This document shows, one piece after another, positions 52,514 to 61,865 of a DNA stretch of 64,000 bases; within the stretch, counting starts at the first letter, position 1; each line of letters begins with the position of its first letter. Origin of the DNA: CAIRDP01 sp037134895. GTDB lineage: Bacteria > Bacteroidota > Bacteroidia > Bacteroidales > FEN-979. The stretch is from NCBI GenBank assembly GCA_037134895.1, contig JBAXLI010000016.1, positions 1 to 64,000 of the forward strand, written 5' to 3'. The position numbers were made by a program, and so were the translations under genes. The notes below the pieces were generated by a model. The model was given only the letters and a program-made list of their open reading frames with translations, searched no databases and was not told where the DNA came from.

Positions 52514-53239
52514 ATGTCACAATCACTGATTGAAGCTATTCTCAGGAAGCACCTTCAGCCTGCTGAGGACTTTATTTATGGGTTTGCCGATCTCCGCGGA
52601 TTGCTTGATCCTGAATACCATGATTTTCCTTATGGTATTTCATTCGCAAAAAAACTGGACAACGATATTGTTGATGCGATAAGCGGGGGGCCAACCCAGG
52701 AGTATTATGCGCACTACAGGGGAATGAACCAAACACTTGAGAAGATCGCGGAGGACATCTGCCGTGAGCTTGAAAAAAACAGCATTTCCTGCAAGTATGT
52801 CTCCCCTACTGTTGTGGTTGGGGGTGAAGAGTTTAAACCGTACCTTAAAGACCTAAGGTACAAATTTTCACATAAGATGGTTGGGACAAGGTCCGGACTC
52901 GGTTGGATAGGCAAAACCGACCTGTTCGTTTCAAAGGCTTTCGGTCCCCGTCTCAGGCTTGCCAGCATTCTATTGAAAGAACCTGTTATTCCTTCTGCAA
53001 GGTCCATTGATAAAAGCAGGTGCGGCAATTGTGACGATTGTGTCGCCCTGTGTCCCGCAGGCGCAGCAAACGGGATTCCCTGGGATATTCATACCGATCG
53101 GGACCTGTTTTTCGACGCCCACAAATGCAGGGAGCAATGCGGGAAATTCGGAAAGGACCTGTTTCAGCAGGAGATCAGGATATGCGGAATTTGCGTTGCT
53201 GTTTGTCCATTGGGGAAACCATCTGTCAAAAAGCAATAG
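52514..53239 (+). CDS. QueG-like double [4Fe-4S] protein (epoxyqueuosine reductase family)
   Basis: About 241 residues from the ATG at 52514. It keeps the typical QueG framework: RYKFSHKMVGTRSGLGWIGKTDLFVSKAFGPRLRLASIL, then the double-cluster cysteines CGNCDDCVALCPAGA and, after CREQC, the second set CGICVAVCPLGK. QueG makes queuosine in tRNA by reducing epoxyqueuosine with a cobalamin; those enzymes are 350 residues and have a longer N-terminus. Here the N-terminal half is short (about 165 residues), so it may be a related reductase of different substrate. Function inferred from the family; not certain. Confidence 0.8.
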   Translation: MSQSLIEAILRKHLQPAEDFIYGFADLRGLLDPEYHDFPYGISFAKKLDNDIVDAISGGPTQEYYAHYRGMNQTLEKIAEDICRELEKNSISCKYVSPTVVVGGEEFKPYLKDLRYKFSHKMVGTRSGLGWIGKTDLFVSKAFGPRLRLASILLKEPVIPSARSIDKSRCGNCDDCVALCPAGAANGIPWDIHTDRDLFFDAHKCREQCGKFGKDLFQQEIRICGICVAVCPLGKPSVKKQ

Positions 53240-53299
53240 AAAATGCTTTGTTCAAGAAAATCCATACCTTTATGACCTCAAACCTTTAAATCAATCATC

Positions 53300-53983
53300 A
53301 TGAAAAAGACAGCAGCATTCATTTCTCTTTTAATTTCCCTGGTGTTGACAACTCCCTTATTTGTTCAGGCAGGCAGTGGAAAATTTGAGGGAGTGATTAC
53401 TTTTAATATTGCCATCTCCGGCCCTAACCTTACTGCCGAGCAAACAGCCATGTTCCCGAAAACCATGACCCTCACAGTGAAGGGATCTGATTCACGTAAT
53501 GAAGCTGTTTCGGCAATGGGGACCATGGGAGAGATCACGAATTACTCCAAAAAGTTCACGGTTACCCTAATCGGGATGATGGGGAAAAAATTCGCAATTA
53601 AGAAAACTCTTGATGAAATCACCAAGGATCAGGGTAACGATCCCAAGACAGTTGTACAGATGACCGGCGAAACTAAAGACGTTGCAGGATATAAATGCAA
53701 AAAAGCCGTCATCACAATCGATAATAACGGCAAAAAGACAACCATTGACGTCTGGTTCACAGATGAGCTCGGAGGGAAAGAACTGAATTGGGGAAATGCA
53801 ACTTACAGGGACATCGAGGGAATGCTCATGGAATACACCCTGACGGAACAGGGTATGACCATGAAGTACTCGGCAGCCAGCGTCGAGAAGAAAGCCGTTA
53901 ATGATTCCGAATTTGAAATACCGGCAGACTATAAACTTACCACAGAAGCCGAACTCAGAAGCATGTTCGGTGGAGGTATGTAA
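53300..53983 (+). CDS. DUF4412-like secreted protein
   Basis: A 227-residue protein with signal peptide (MKKTAAFISLLISLVLTTPLFVQA). The mature part has the elements of the DUF4412/GLPGLI-like group: FEGVITFNIAISGPNLT, KTMTLTVKGSDSRNEAV, ETKDVAGYKCKKAVITIDNNGK, DVWFTDELGG and GMLMEYTL. These are beta-sandwich envelope proteins of unknown function found throughout Bacteroidota. The single Cys is in GYKCKKA. It is 25 bp upstream of the next gene and may be co-transcribed with it. Confidence 0.75.
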   Translation: MKKTAAFISLLISLVLTTPLFVQAGSGKFEGVITFNIAISGPNLTAEQTAMFPKTMTLTVKGSDSRNEAVSAMGTMGEITNYSKKFTVTLIGMMGKKFAIKKTLDEITKDQGNDPKTVVQMTGETKDVAGYKCKKAVITIDNNGKKTTIDVWFTDELGGKELNWGNATYRDIEGMLMEYTLTEQGMTMKYSAASVEKKAVNDSEFEIPADYKLTTEAELRSMFGGGM

Positions 53984-54008
53984 CCAGATCGAAGACTAAA
54001 TAAATTAT

Positions 54009-55817
54009 ATGCTGTTGATACGGCATATCATCTTATATATTTTACTTGCCTTTTCCTTTGTCTCCTTTTCCCAGCAGGCGTACAAAGGCATTGTATTTGA
54101 TAATAAAACCAAAGAGCCTGTTCCTTTTGCCTCGATAAGGCTTGCCGGGAAAGAAACCGGTATGATTGCGAATGAGGACGGGAGTTATTACCTGCCTGCC
54201 TCTATATTCCACAAAACCGACAGCATCCTTGTTTCCTCTGTTGGGTATATGACCAGGAAATTATCCATCAGAAGCCTGAAAGATACAGCCAATGTCGGTT
54301 TGACACCTCTTGTTTATGACCTGAAGGAGGTTAGCATCAGTGCCACAGGGCAGCCCGATTACCTGTACCGCTTGTTTTTTGAATCCTGCCAGAGATACAG
54401 AAACATCATAAAATCAGTATATTCAAAAGCCTATTTCTCATTCATGAGCGAGTGTGACAACGAACCTCTTGAGATCATCGAAGGATATTACAACGCTGAA
54501 GTATCTGCCGGAAATGGGATCAGCCAGTTGCTGCCGAAAAACGGAAGGATTGGACTTACGCTGCGAAATTTCTGGAGCCTCAATACCACTGATATTTTAA
54601 AGCATCTCTTGCCGTTCACGAGTGGTGGACACCATACTGTTCCATTGTCCCCTGGGAACCTTAGCTATCATCGTTTCAGGGAAATCTACACAATTAACCT
54701 TGAAAAAAATACGGGCGTACCAGGGAACCGCTCTTACATCCTGAGAATCGTCCCAAAGTATGACAGCCTGAAGATATTTGGCTGCAGGGTATATATCAAC
54801 GAAAAAGACCAGACAATTGACAGGCTTGAATATTCGGTTAAGAATGTAGATTTTTATTATCTGAGGACTCCTATTCAGGGCGACATAGTTGATTCGGTTA
54901 ACCTCGCATGGTCGGTCACTATCGACAATTCCGACAAGGATTACCCAACGCTGGCAAGGATGTCGCTGGATTATTCACTACGGTATATTGAGCAGCAGGA
55001 CAGCCACAAAACAAGTCTTTCGGCCAATGCTGAACTGATTTTTTATGATTTCAACAGGCCTTACCTGAACACCCTGGGCTATCTGGGAGATCAGCCAAAT
55101 GATTACCAGAGGATCATGAGTATTCCTTATGATCCGGTCTTCTGGCTGCATCCCGGAGTAACACCCGAAAGCAGCAAACAGTCGAGATTCAGGGAATTCT
55201 TTGCGATCAACGGGGTACTTTTAAATTACAAACCGGGCTTGAACAGCTATGTGAGATCGGCTTACCTCCCATGGACATCCGACAGAAATCTAGAATGTTA
55301 TGAACTCGGCACTGCTCCCGCTGGTTCAAAAACCGTTGACATTCCGGCAAGCCGTGGAAAGAATGAGCAAAGAAAAAACTCCCAGATCCTCGGTCTAATA
55401 ATGATAAATCCGGTCGTGATAAGCGACAGCCTTCATATCAGCTCTGTTACTATGGTAAACGCAAGGGGCTCATATCTGAATGAAATACAGAGTTACAGGG
55501 CTGCAGCATTCATTAACACCATTTTTGACCTCTATGAATTGAAAAGAAGGGAAATCGTTAACCGTTTCAACAAAATTAAATATGGGTCCCAGGCCCCATG
55601 GGATGAATTCAGGAACCTGTACATCAAAGAAACTTCAAACCTCCAGGACAGCATTCAGTTGCTTTACAAGGAAACCTGGGACGGAAGCAATGTCGACATG
55701 ATCCTGAAATGGTATACCATGGTAAGCTCAAAACTGGGGATCGAGAGAACAGCTCTTATGCAGAGGATGCTTTCTGAAGACCGGGAAAAGCGAAACCGGA
55801 AAAAACCCAAAAAATAA
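54009..55817 (+). CDS. Carboxypeptidase-like-domain surface protein
   Basis: A 602-residue protein. Signal peptide (MLLIRHIILYILLAFSFVSFSQ), then a carboxypeptidase-like regulatory domain (YKGIVFDNKTKEPVPFASIRLAGKETGMIANEDGSYYLPA ... SSVGY) to about residue 105. The remaining 490 residues have no recognised domain: beta-rich blocks with YLYRLFFESCQRY, LEYSVKNVDFYYLR, and a helical C-terminus (RREIVNRFNKIKYG, LKWYTMVSSKLGIERTALMQ). It is the arrangement of many Bacteroidota envelope proteins that lack a TonB barrel. Role unknown. Confidence 0.8.
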   Translation: MLLIRHIILYILLAFSFVSFSQQAYKGIVFDNKTKEPVPFASIRLAGKETGMIANEDGSYYLPASIFHKTDSILVSSVGYMTRKLSIRSLKDTANVGLTPLVYDLKEVSISATGQPDYLYRLFFESCQRYRNIIKSVYSKAYFSFMSECDNEPLEIIEGYYNAEVSAGNGISQLLPKNGRIGLTLRNFWSLNTTDILKHLLPFTSGGHHTVPLSPGNLSYHRFREIYTINLEKNTGVPGNRSYILRIVPKYDSLKIFGCRVYINEKDQTIDRLEYSVKNVDFYYLRTPIQGDIVDSVNLAWSVTIDNSDKDYPTLARMSLDYSLRYIEQQDSHKTSLSANAELIFYDFNRPYLNTLGYLGDQPNDYQRIMSIPYDPVFWLHPGVTPESSKQSRFREFFAINGVLLNYKPGLNSYVRSAYLPWTSDRNLECYELGTAPAGSKTVDIPASRGKNEQRKNSQILGLIMINPVVISDSLHISSVTMVNARGSYLNEIQSYRAAAFINTIFDLYELKRREIVNRFNKIKYGSQAPWDEFRNLYIKETSNLQDSIQLLYKETWDGSNVDMILKWYTMVSSKLGIERTALMQRMLSEDREKRNRKKPKK

Positions 55818-55846
55818 TGTTTGCAACGGGAGAACGCTCCGTCGCT

Positions 55847-57622
55847 TCAGCATTTTCTGAATTCTGAGGCAACTTTTTCAGCAAGAAGGATTGCCGACTG
55901 AAGAATTTCAGGAGTGAAAGGCTTGCTTACATATCCATCCATTCCCGCATCGAGGTAAAGTTCCCGGTCTCCTTTCATTGCATTGGCTGTGAGTGCAATT
56001 ATGGGAACATGCTTTGAGGTGCCTTTCTCAAGGGTCCTGATGGCTTTGGCGGCCTGGTATCCGTCCATCACCGGCATTTGTATGTCGAGAATAACCATAT
56101 CAAAATCGGTTTCCCGGAACTTCTCCAGTGCAACCTCTCCATTGTCAGCGAGCTCCACTTCAAAACCAATCCTTTTGAGCTGAAAACTTACAATCTTTTG
56201 ATTTATCAGGTTATCTTCAGCAACAAGTACTCTTTTGCCAGGTTGAATCAGCATCCCCCCTTCGGTAGATTTAAAAGGATTCTGGATCTTTGGTACACTC
56301 AGATCAAAAGGAAGAATAAACCAGAAATCTGTCCCCTCCCCGACTATACTTTCAACACCAATCTGCCCTCCAAGCATATCGGTAAGCTTTTTACAAATTG
56401 ATAATCCGAGTCCGGTGCCTGAAATAAGCTTATGCTGTTTCTGCCTTATCCTCGAGAATACCTTGAATAAGGAATTTAATGCTTCAGGCGGAATGCCGAT
56501 CCCGGTATCCTTAACATCGAACCTGATCAGCGCCCTGTCGGCCGAACGGCTCTGCAGACTAATTTCAATGTCTATTTTACCTTTTTCTGTAAATTTTACC
56601 GCATTCGTCCCGAGGTTTAATAATATTTGTCTTAACCTTTGGGAATCGCCTACAATATGATTTGGAACATCATCATTGATTGTTACGCTGAATTCAAGGA
56701 ACTTCTCCCTGGCTTTGAGGTTAAGCATGATGAAAACATCCTCGGTCAGCCTGTCAAGCATGAACGGATGGAAATCAAGCTCCATTTTCCCTGCTTCTAT
56801 AGCCGAAAAATCAAGCAGGTCGTTTACCAGTACCAACAGGTTTTCAGCCGAGGTCACAATTCCTTTCAGGAGATCCTCCTGAGGCCCGTCGAGATGTGTA
56901 TTCCTAAGGATCTCAGCCAGCCCCAGGATGCCGTTCATAGGGGTTCTGAATTCATGGGATATACTTGCAATAAATTCATTTTTGGCCATCGTACCTGCTT
57001 CAGCCAGCTCTTTAGCCTCCCTTAGCTCCGATTCGTAAAGCTTACGCTCAGTAATATCCCAGGAAATTCCAATCAGGCCTTCAATTTCGCCTGATGCATT
57101 TCTGATCGGTGCAAGGTTCGTGCTGACCCAGCGTTCACGGCCTTCATGCATGATCACTTCTTCTATATCGTAACTGCCGATGCCTGCTCCGATAACCTCC
57201 TTCTCTTTCTCTAAATAATTAATGCTGTTATAATTTTGAAAGATATCATGTAGCTTTTTTCCCTTGATCGCTTCAATTGTCACGCCAACAAGTTCAGCAA
57301 AGGACTGGTTGACCAGAACATAGTTCAGGTTTCTGTCTTTGAAATAAACATAAGCTGGAATGGTGGCAAGCATGGTTGAAAGCTCTTCAGCCCTGATTTT
57401 GAGATTGTCGGAAACCTTCTTAAGATCTGAAGAGGTACGCGTGAGAAGGGAAGAAAGTATGTTTTTTTCTTTGTTTGACCTCTCATGCTTAAATTTCATC
57501 CTGGTATATTCAGCCTGGATCACAGATAATTCATCCTCGATTCTTTCCCAGGAAAGAGCAAATTCCCCGGGAGTTTTAATCCTCCTGAGATCCTCGACCA
57601 ACAGATGAAAATCGGCCAGCAT
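55847..57622 (-). CDS. Hybrid histidine kinase (PAS-HisKA-HATPase-receiver) next to FIST protein
   Basis: A 591-residue soluble hybrid kinase. The first 85 residues are a long coiled coil (LSVIQAEYTRMKFKHERSNKEKN...). Then one PAS domain (about 90-190; LATIPAYVYFKDRNLNYVLVNQSFAELVG with PAC-like GISWDITERK), HisKA with the His in ASISHEFRTPMNGI, HATPase_c (NLGTNAVKF, DTGIGIPPEAL, GTGLGLSI) and a receiver (VLVAEDNLINQK, phospho-Asp in VILDIQMPVMDG, Lys in YVSKPF). One base separates it from the upstream FIST gene, so the FIST protein is its likely partner sensor. No DNA-binding regulator is adjacent. Confidence 0.93.
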   Translation of the reverse strand: MLADFHLLVEDLRRIKTPGEFALSWERIEDELSVIQAEYTRMKFKHERSNKEKNILSSLLTRTSSDLKKVSDNLKIRAEELSTMLATIPAYVYFKDRNLNYVLVNQSFAELVGVTIEAIKGKKLHDIFQNYNSINYLEKEKEVIGAGIGSYDIEEVIMHEGRERWVSTNLAPIRNASGEIEGLIGISWDITERKLYESELREAKELAEAGTMAKNEFIASISHEFRTPMNGILGLAEILRNTHLDGPQEDLLKGIVTSAENLLVLVNDLLDFSAIEAGKMELDFHPFMLDRLTEDVFIMLNLKAREKFLEFSVTINDDVPNHIVGDSQRLRQILLNLGTNAVKFTEKGKIDIEISLQSRSADRALIRFDVKDTGIGIPPEALNSLFKVFSRIRQKQHKLISGTGLGLSICKKLTDMLGGQIGVESIVGEGTDFWFILPFDLSVPKIQNPFKSTEGGMLIQPGKRVLVAEDNLINQKIVSFQLKRIGFEVELADNGEVALEKFRETDFDMVILDIQMPVMDGYQAAKAIRTLEKGTSKHVPIIALTANAMKGDRELYLDAGMDGYVSKPFTPEILQSAILLAEKVASEFRKC

Positions 57623-57623
57623 A

Positions 57624-58754
57624 TTACTTTTCTTTTAAAGTAACAAGTGTGTATGTCTGGTTATAAAAATCACATGCGCTAGTATAGTTATTCCCGATCT
57701 CTCCATATGTGAAAAAGCCTATCAGAGGCTTCTTCCACTTCATCCATGCCTCATCTATCTCATCGGCGATTGTAGGGCCAAGGGCATTATGCCGGGCCAT
57801 ACAAGAAAACAGTACCAGAAAGTCTGCATCAGGATTGTATGCATAAAATTCATTTACTTTTTTACGGGTATACTCAATGATCTCAAAACCCGGGGAACTT
57901 GAAAACGTAACTGCCGCTCCAAGGGGAACGGTGCCTGCAAAGATCAAGGCCTTTTTTGACCTGTCGACGTTCAGTACCGCCCTGAGAACAAAATCCGATT
58001 CGTTCTTCCTTACTAGCAGGGGATATTCCACGCCGATCTCTGGCAGTTCCTCATCGAGGACGTTCAGATACTGTTTATAAACATCCAGAGCCGGTTCATT
58101 GTCAATGGTATAAACAATATTCCCCTCGGCGCCTGTAATGATTTTATCTGCGCCAATGCTTACCCATCCGCTGGTCGCAATCCCATTCAGATCATATGCC
58201 GATTTATCAAACACCATCAGCATTGCTCCTTCGCTTTCAGAAGAATCTTCCGAAAAAACGAATGTTTTCACGAAATGGGCATCATCACCGGCCAGTCCGC
58301 CAAACATAGTGATATCCTGCCCTGCAACAGACTGTATCCCCCTCACCATCTGCTCCCCGTCAATGGTCAGCCCGCTCGCCACTACAAGAATTGCCGGACT
58401 GATGAACATGTTTGAGGCCCATGCCCCCGCGTTTTTACCCAGTTCAAAGGAAGAAATGCCTTTGCCGCTGAAGGTTTTTGCATTAAATGTCCCGGGCCGA
58501 AGTTTCATTAAAGAACAAACCAGTCCGCCCTCACTGATTACCTTACCGCTTGCGTCATAGAGGAATTCACCGCAGGAGCTGCAACCGAACACTTTAACTC
58601 CTTTGTTGCCGAGAAAGGCTATGATCTCTTCGATATCAAGTTCCACCGAGCAAAAAATAACTGCTGCATCCGGTTGAAATCCATCCTCAGTGTTCTGCTC
58701 CCAGCTCTGTATGAATCCTTTTACCGAAACTGTTCTGAATGTCTTTATTTCCAT
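57624..58754 (-). CDS. FIST-domain sensor protein
   Basis: A 376-residue protein with FIST_N (about 20-215; DAAVIFCSVELDIEEIIAFLGNKGVKVFGCSSCGEF, GKNAGAWASNMFISPAILVVASG, GGLAGDDAHFVKTFVF) and FIST_C (about 215-370; YLNVLDEELPEIGVEYPLLVRKNESDF, LVLFSCMARHNALGPTIADEID, PLIGFFTYGEIG). The family is thought to sense small molecules, possibly amino acids, and to signal to kinases. It is cytoplasmic and lies one base before the hybrid kinase gene in the same direction, a strong hint of a two-gene signalling unit. Confidence 0.92.
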   Translation of the reverse strand: MEIKTFRTVSVKGFIQSWEQNTEDGFQPDAAVIFCSVELDIEEIIAFLGNKGVKVFGCSSCGEFLYDASGKVISEGGLVCSLMKLRPGTFNAKTFSGKGISSFELGKNAGAWASNMFISPAILVVASGLTIDGEQMVRGIQSVAGQDITMFGGLAGDDAHFVKTFVFSEDSSESEGAMLMVFDKSAYDLNGIATSGWVSIGADKIITGAEGNIVYTIDNEPALDVYKQYLNVLDEELPEIGVEYPLLVRKNESDFVLRAVLNVDRSKKALIFAGTVPLGAAVTFSSSPGFEIIEYTRKKVNEFYAYNPDADFLVLFSCMARHNALGPTIADEIDEAWMKWKKPLIGFFTYGEIGNNYTSACDFYNQTYTLVTLKEK

Positions 58755-58767
58755 ACCTTCATCAATA

Positions 58768-59466
58768 TTACTGAGTTTTTTCCTTGATAACAGCGCCTTC
58801 CCAATATTTTTCCGAATTTATAATCCCTCCTTTTTCATCATAGAAAGTCCAGGTACCATCTTTATGGCCAGCCTTGTAGGCCCCTGAAATACTTAGCTTC
58901 CCGTCAGGATAATAGGCCTTGAACTGCCCTTCCTTCTCATCTGCAGCATAATACCCCTGGAACCTGACCCTTCCATCATCATAATACTGTATCCACTCGC
59001 CTGCTTTTTTACCGGATGAAAAATTGATCAGTTCGGCAATATTTCCATTCGGATAAAATGTAGCTGACCGGCCAATTTTCTCACCTTCAAGATAGCTTTC
59101 ACAAGAAAGCAGCACCCCATCGAGTTCACTGAAGTAATTCCAGATACTATCCTTTTTCTCGTTCCTGAAATTACCTTCGGCAATCTTCCGGCCATTTACC
59201 GAGAAAGAAACAGTCCTGGCAAGCTTTCCGTTTTCACTCATTACCGAAATGGCCTTGACCTTTCCATTGGGGTAATAATACCTGAAAATTCCATAGGGAA
59301 CCCCGTCGGAGAATTGCCCGTCATAAAGTTTATGGCCTTCTTTGTCCAGTTTAATCCAGTTTCCCTGCCTGCGGCCCCCATGATCTGTTTTATTGATACT
59401 GTCCTGGCCGTAAGAAAGCAGAGTTGAAAAGAGAATGAAAAAAAGCAGTAGCGGGCGGATCATCAT
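58768..59466 (-). CDS. MORN-repeat (YwqK-like) secreted protein
   Basis: A 232-residue protein with signal peptide (MMIRPLLLFFILFSTLLSYGQ) and about seven MORN_2-type repeats: YYPNGKVKAISV, FSVNGRKIAEGNF, YPNGNIAELINFSSGKKAGEWIQYYDDGR, AYYPDGKLSISGAYKAGHKDGTWTFYDEKGG. Bacterial members are sometimes called YwqK antitoxins, but here it is an exported protein and no toxin partner is present. MORN repeats bind membranes or other proteins. It is 13 bp upstream of the FIST gene and transcribed in the same direction; the recR gene diverges on the other side. Confidence 0.85.
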   Translation of the reverse strand: MMIRPLLLFFILFSTLLSYGQDSINKTDHGGRRQGNWIKLDKEGHKLYDGQFSDGVPYGIFRYYYPNGKVKAISVMSENGKLARTVSFSVNGRKIAEGNFRNEKKDSIWNYFSELDGVLLSCESYLEGEKIGRSATFYPNGNIAELINFSSGKKAGEWIQYYDDGRVRFQGYYAADEKEGQFKAYYPDGKLSISGAYKAGHKDGTWTFYDEKGGIINSEKYWEGAVIKEKTQ

Positions 59467-59482
59467 GAAACATCTAAAAGAT

Positions 59483-59490
59483 TACATTTG
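59483..59490 (+). promoter_or_regulatory. Putative -7 box (TACATTTG) for recR
   Basis: Exact TAnnTTTG, 19 bases before the GTG start. No clear -33 at the right distance. Confidence 0.45.
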
Positions 59491-59508
59491 CAAATTAAAC
59501 AAATTTAA

Positions 59509-60138
59509 GTGTATTCTTTACCATCAAAGGTCTTTGAATCTGCAGTCAATGAACTGGCCAAATTGCCCGGGATCGGGCGTAAGACTGCACTGCGGATGGC
59601 ACTCTACCTTCTGAAATCCAGGAGGGAGGAGGCTGAAGCCTTCGGAACTGCCATCATCCGCATGCACAGTGAGATCCGTTTCTGCTCTGAATGCGGGAAC
59701 ATAAGTGATGAAGAACTTTGCCCGATCTGTGTCAGCCCGAAAAGGGACAGATCTATCATCTGCGTGGTAGAGGATATCCGCGATGTTATAGCTATTGAGA
59801 ATACCGGGCAGTATAACGGGGTTTACCACGTTCTCGGGGGTATTATATCTCCAATGGAAGGCATTGGCCCCAACGATCTGAACATATCCGGCCTTGTTGA
59901 AAAAGCCGGTTCGGGAACCGTTGCCGAGGTTATACTCGCCCTCCCTACTACCATCGAAGGGGATACCACCAATTTTTACCTGTATAAAAAACTTCATACC
60001 GTTGCCATTCCGGTTACAGCTATTGCCAGGGGAATTTCAGTTGGCGATGAACTGGAGCATACCGACGAGGTCACTCTGGGCAGATCCATTATCAACAGGA
60101 CCCCTTACGAGAATACAATCCAGAAAAAGTCAAAATAA
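59509..60138 (+). CDS. recR: Recombination mediator RecR
   Basis: A 209-residue RecR, the usual length. It starts with GTG (VYSLPSKVFESAVNELAKLPGIGRKTALRMALYLLK), the helix-hairpin-helix part, then the zinc motif CSECGNISDEELCPIC, the Toprim domain (IICVVEDIRDVIAIENTGQYNGVYHVLGGIISPMEGIGP) and the C-terminal VIPVTAIARGISVGDELEHTDEVTLGRSI. With RecF/RecO it loads RecA onto gapped DNA. It stands alone with its own -7 box and is divergent from the MORN gene. Convergent with the small basic gene, 2 bases apart. Confidence 0.96.
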   Translation: MYSLPSKVFESAVNELAKLPGIGRKTALRMALYLLKSRREEAEAFGTAIIRMHSEIRFCSECGNISDEELCPICVSPKRDRSIICVVEDIRDVIAIENTGQYNGVYHVLGGIISPMEGIGPNDLNISGLVEKAGSGTVAEVILALPTTIEGDTTNFYLYKKLHTVAIPVTAIARGISVGDELEHTDEVTLGRSIINRTPYENTIQKKSK

Positions 60139-60140
60139 TT

Positions 60141-60365
60141 TCATTCGAGTTTGAACAACTCAAGCTGGTTTGGTTTTACAGAAGTATTGTTCACCTCAAG
60201 TGTATGGTAGTTCTCAAGCAGGGGCCGTATTGCTTTTTTTATAACCTTGTTGGGTGTGCTTTTTCTTGATTTACAAAAATTCATCAGGGACTTTTTCTGG
60301 CGAGATGAGATGGTAATGGTCACCTGTTTGAACTTCACCCCCTTCTTTTTCTTTTTTTTAGTCAT
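60141..60365 (-). CDS. Small basic protein, possible ribbon-helix-helix
   Basis: A 74-residue lysine-rich protein (MTKKKKKKGVKFKQVTITISSRQKKSLMNFCKSRKSTPNKVIKKAIRPLLENYH). The strand VTITI followed by two helices with PNKVIKKAI is the pattern of a ribbon-helix-helix fold, and the basic N-terminus suggests binding of nucleic acid. Its start overlaps the glmM stop by 8 bases (60358-60365), so the two are translationally coupled and probably form an operon. I do not recognise a specific family. Confidence 0.65.
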   Translation of the reverse strand: MTKKKKKKGVKFKQVTITISSRQKKSLMNFCKSRKSTPNKVIKKAIRPLLENYHTLEVNNTSVKPNQLELFKLE

Positions 60366-61755
60366 TTCCTTTTAGAATGGCATCAACATCCTGCAGAAGT
60401 TTCTTTGCCAGATTATCGGCCTTCTCCTGCATATTGCTTTCGGCATATATCCTGACGATGGGCTCGGTATTCGATTTTCTCATATGTACCCATTCCCCGT
60501 CGAAATGAATTTTTATCCCGTCTATTGTCGTAACCGGCCTGCTTTTATACTTTTTTGCAATTTTCTTCAGGATGTCATCAATGTCGATGTCAGACGTAAA
60601 GCTGATCTTGTTCTTGGAGATAAAAAAGCTCGGATATTCGTCGCGCAACGATGAACAGTTCTTACCGGAACGTGCCAGGTACGAAAGGAATAATGCAATC
60701 CCCACAAGGGCATCCCTGCCGTAATGAAGTTCGGGATAGATAACACCTCCGTTACCTTCACCACCTATCACCGCATTCTTCTCCTTCATACATGCCACAA
60801 CATTGACCTCACCCACTGCAGATGCGAAATACTCGCCTCCCCGCTTTTCGGTGATCACCTTAAGTGCCTGGGTGGAGGAAAGGTTCGAAACCGTGTTGCC
60901 TTTATGATAGCCAAGAACGTAATCAGCCATTGCAACAAGAGTGTATTCTTCCCCAAACGGCTCACCAAGCTGGTTTACGATCGCCAGGCGGTCAACATCA
61001 GGGTCAACCACAAAACCAACATGAGCCTTGTTTTTAATAACATATTCGCAAATGTCGCTGATATTTTCGGGAAGAGGTTCAGGATTATGAGGGAAATCCC
61101 CGTTCGGTTCGCAATACAGGCATACGACCTTGTTTACCCCAAGTGCCTTGAGTAACATGGGAACAGCGATTCCGCCCGTACTGTTTACAGCATCAACTGC
61201 AACGGTGAATTTTGCTTTTTTAATGGCTTCAATATCAACAAGGGGAAGCTCCAGTATCTTTGCAATATGCTTTTCAATGCATGAATCATCTGTCGAACAA
61301 ATCCCAAGATTCTGAACTTCAGCGTACTTACGGTCTTTTTTCGAAGCAAGGTCCAAAAGCTTTTCTCCATCGGCAGCCGAGAGAAATTCTCCTTTGGAGT
61401 TCAGCAGTTTAAGTGCATTCCACTGCTTGGGATTATGGCTGGCGGTAAGAATTATACCACCGTCGCTGTTATGAAACCCGACTGCCATTTCGGCAGTTGG
61501 CGTAGTCGTAAGGCCGATGTCAATTACATCCGCCCCGCAACTCATCAGAGTTCCTAAAACCAGGTGGTTGACCATATCGCCCGATATCCTTGCATCACGT
61601 CCTAAAACAAGCAGGGGTGTTTCTTTGCCTGTATCTTCCCGGACCCATTGGGCATAGGCTGAAGTAAATTTCAGTATATCAGCAGGGGTCAGTCCCTGCC
61701 CCTCTTTCCCTCCTATTGTGCCCCGAATGCCGCTAATGGATGTGATTAATGTCAT
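60358..61755 (-). CDS. glmM: Phosphoglucosamine mutase
   Basis: A 465-residue phosphohexomutase (converts glucosamine-6-P to glucosamine-1-P for cell-wall UDP-GlcNAc). Landmark motifs: SGIRGTIG at residue 8-15, the phosphoserine loop LTASHNPKQWNALK (Ser106), the metal loop DPDVDRLAI, sugar loop GEGNGGVIYPELHYGRD and the C-terminal phosphate-binding loop RKSNTEPIVRIYAES. The wording is of the Bacteroidota enzyme annotated as GlmM; a phosphoglucomutase/phosphomannomutase role is possible but less likely. Exact -7 box at 61774-61781. Confidence 0.92.
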   Translation of the reverse strand: MTLITSISGIRGTIGGKEGQGLTPADILKFTSAYAQWVREDTGKETPLLVLGRDARISGDMVNHLVLGTLMSCGADVIDIGLTTTPTAEMAVGFHNSDGGIILTASHNPKQWNALKLLNSKGEFLSAADGEKLLDLASKKDRKYAEVQNLGICSTDDSCIEKHIAKILELPLVDIEAIKKAKFTVAVDAVNSTGGIAVPMLLKALGVNKVVCLYCEPNGDFPHNPEPLPENISDICEYVIKNKAHVGFVVDPDVDRLAIVNQLGEPFGEEYTLVAMADYVLGYHKGNTVSNLSSTQALKVITEKRGGEYFASAVGEVNVVACMKEKNAVIGGEGNGGVIYPELHYGRDALVGIALFLSYLARSGKNCSSLRDEYPSFFISKNKISFTSDIDIDDILKKIAKKYKSRPVTTIDGIKIHFDGEWVHMRKSNTEPIVRIYAESNMQEKADNLAKKLLQDVDAILKGND

Positions 61756-61773
61756 AAACTTCTTTTTTTAAAA

Positions 61774-61781
61774 CAAATGTA
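61774..61781 (-). promoter_or_regulatory. Putative -7 box (TACATTTG) for glmM
   Basis: Exact TAnnTTTG on the minus strand, 18 bases before the ATG at 61755. No clear -33 element. Confidence 0.45.
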
Positions 61782-61865
61782 ACGTTTTTTTTATGTTTTT
61801 AAAAATGTTTGTGAAAAAAAACCGGGAACATGAGGTCGGCAAGATAAACTCATGCCGGAATTTAT

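Noticed and set aside
58768..59466. Toxin-antitoxin antitoxin (YwqK name)
   Set aside because: The protein has a signal peptide and no neighbouring toxin; the MORN repeats explain the similarity.
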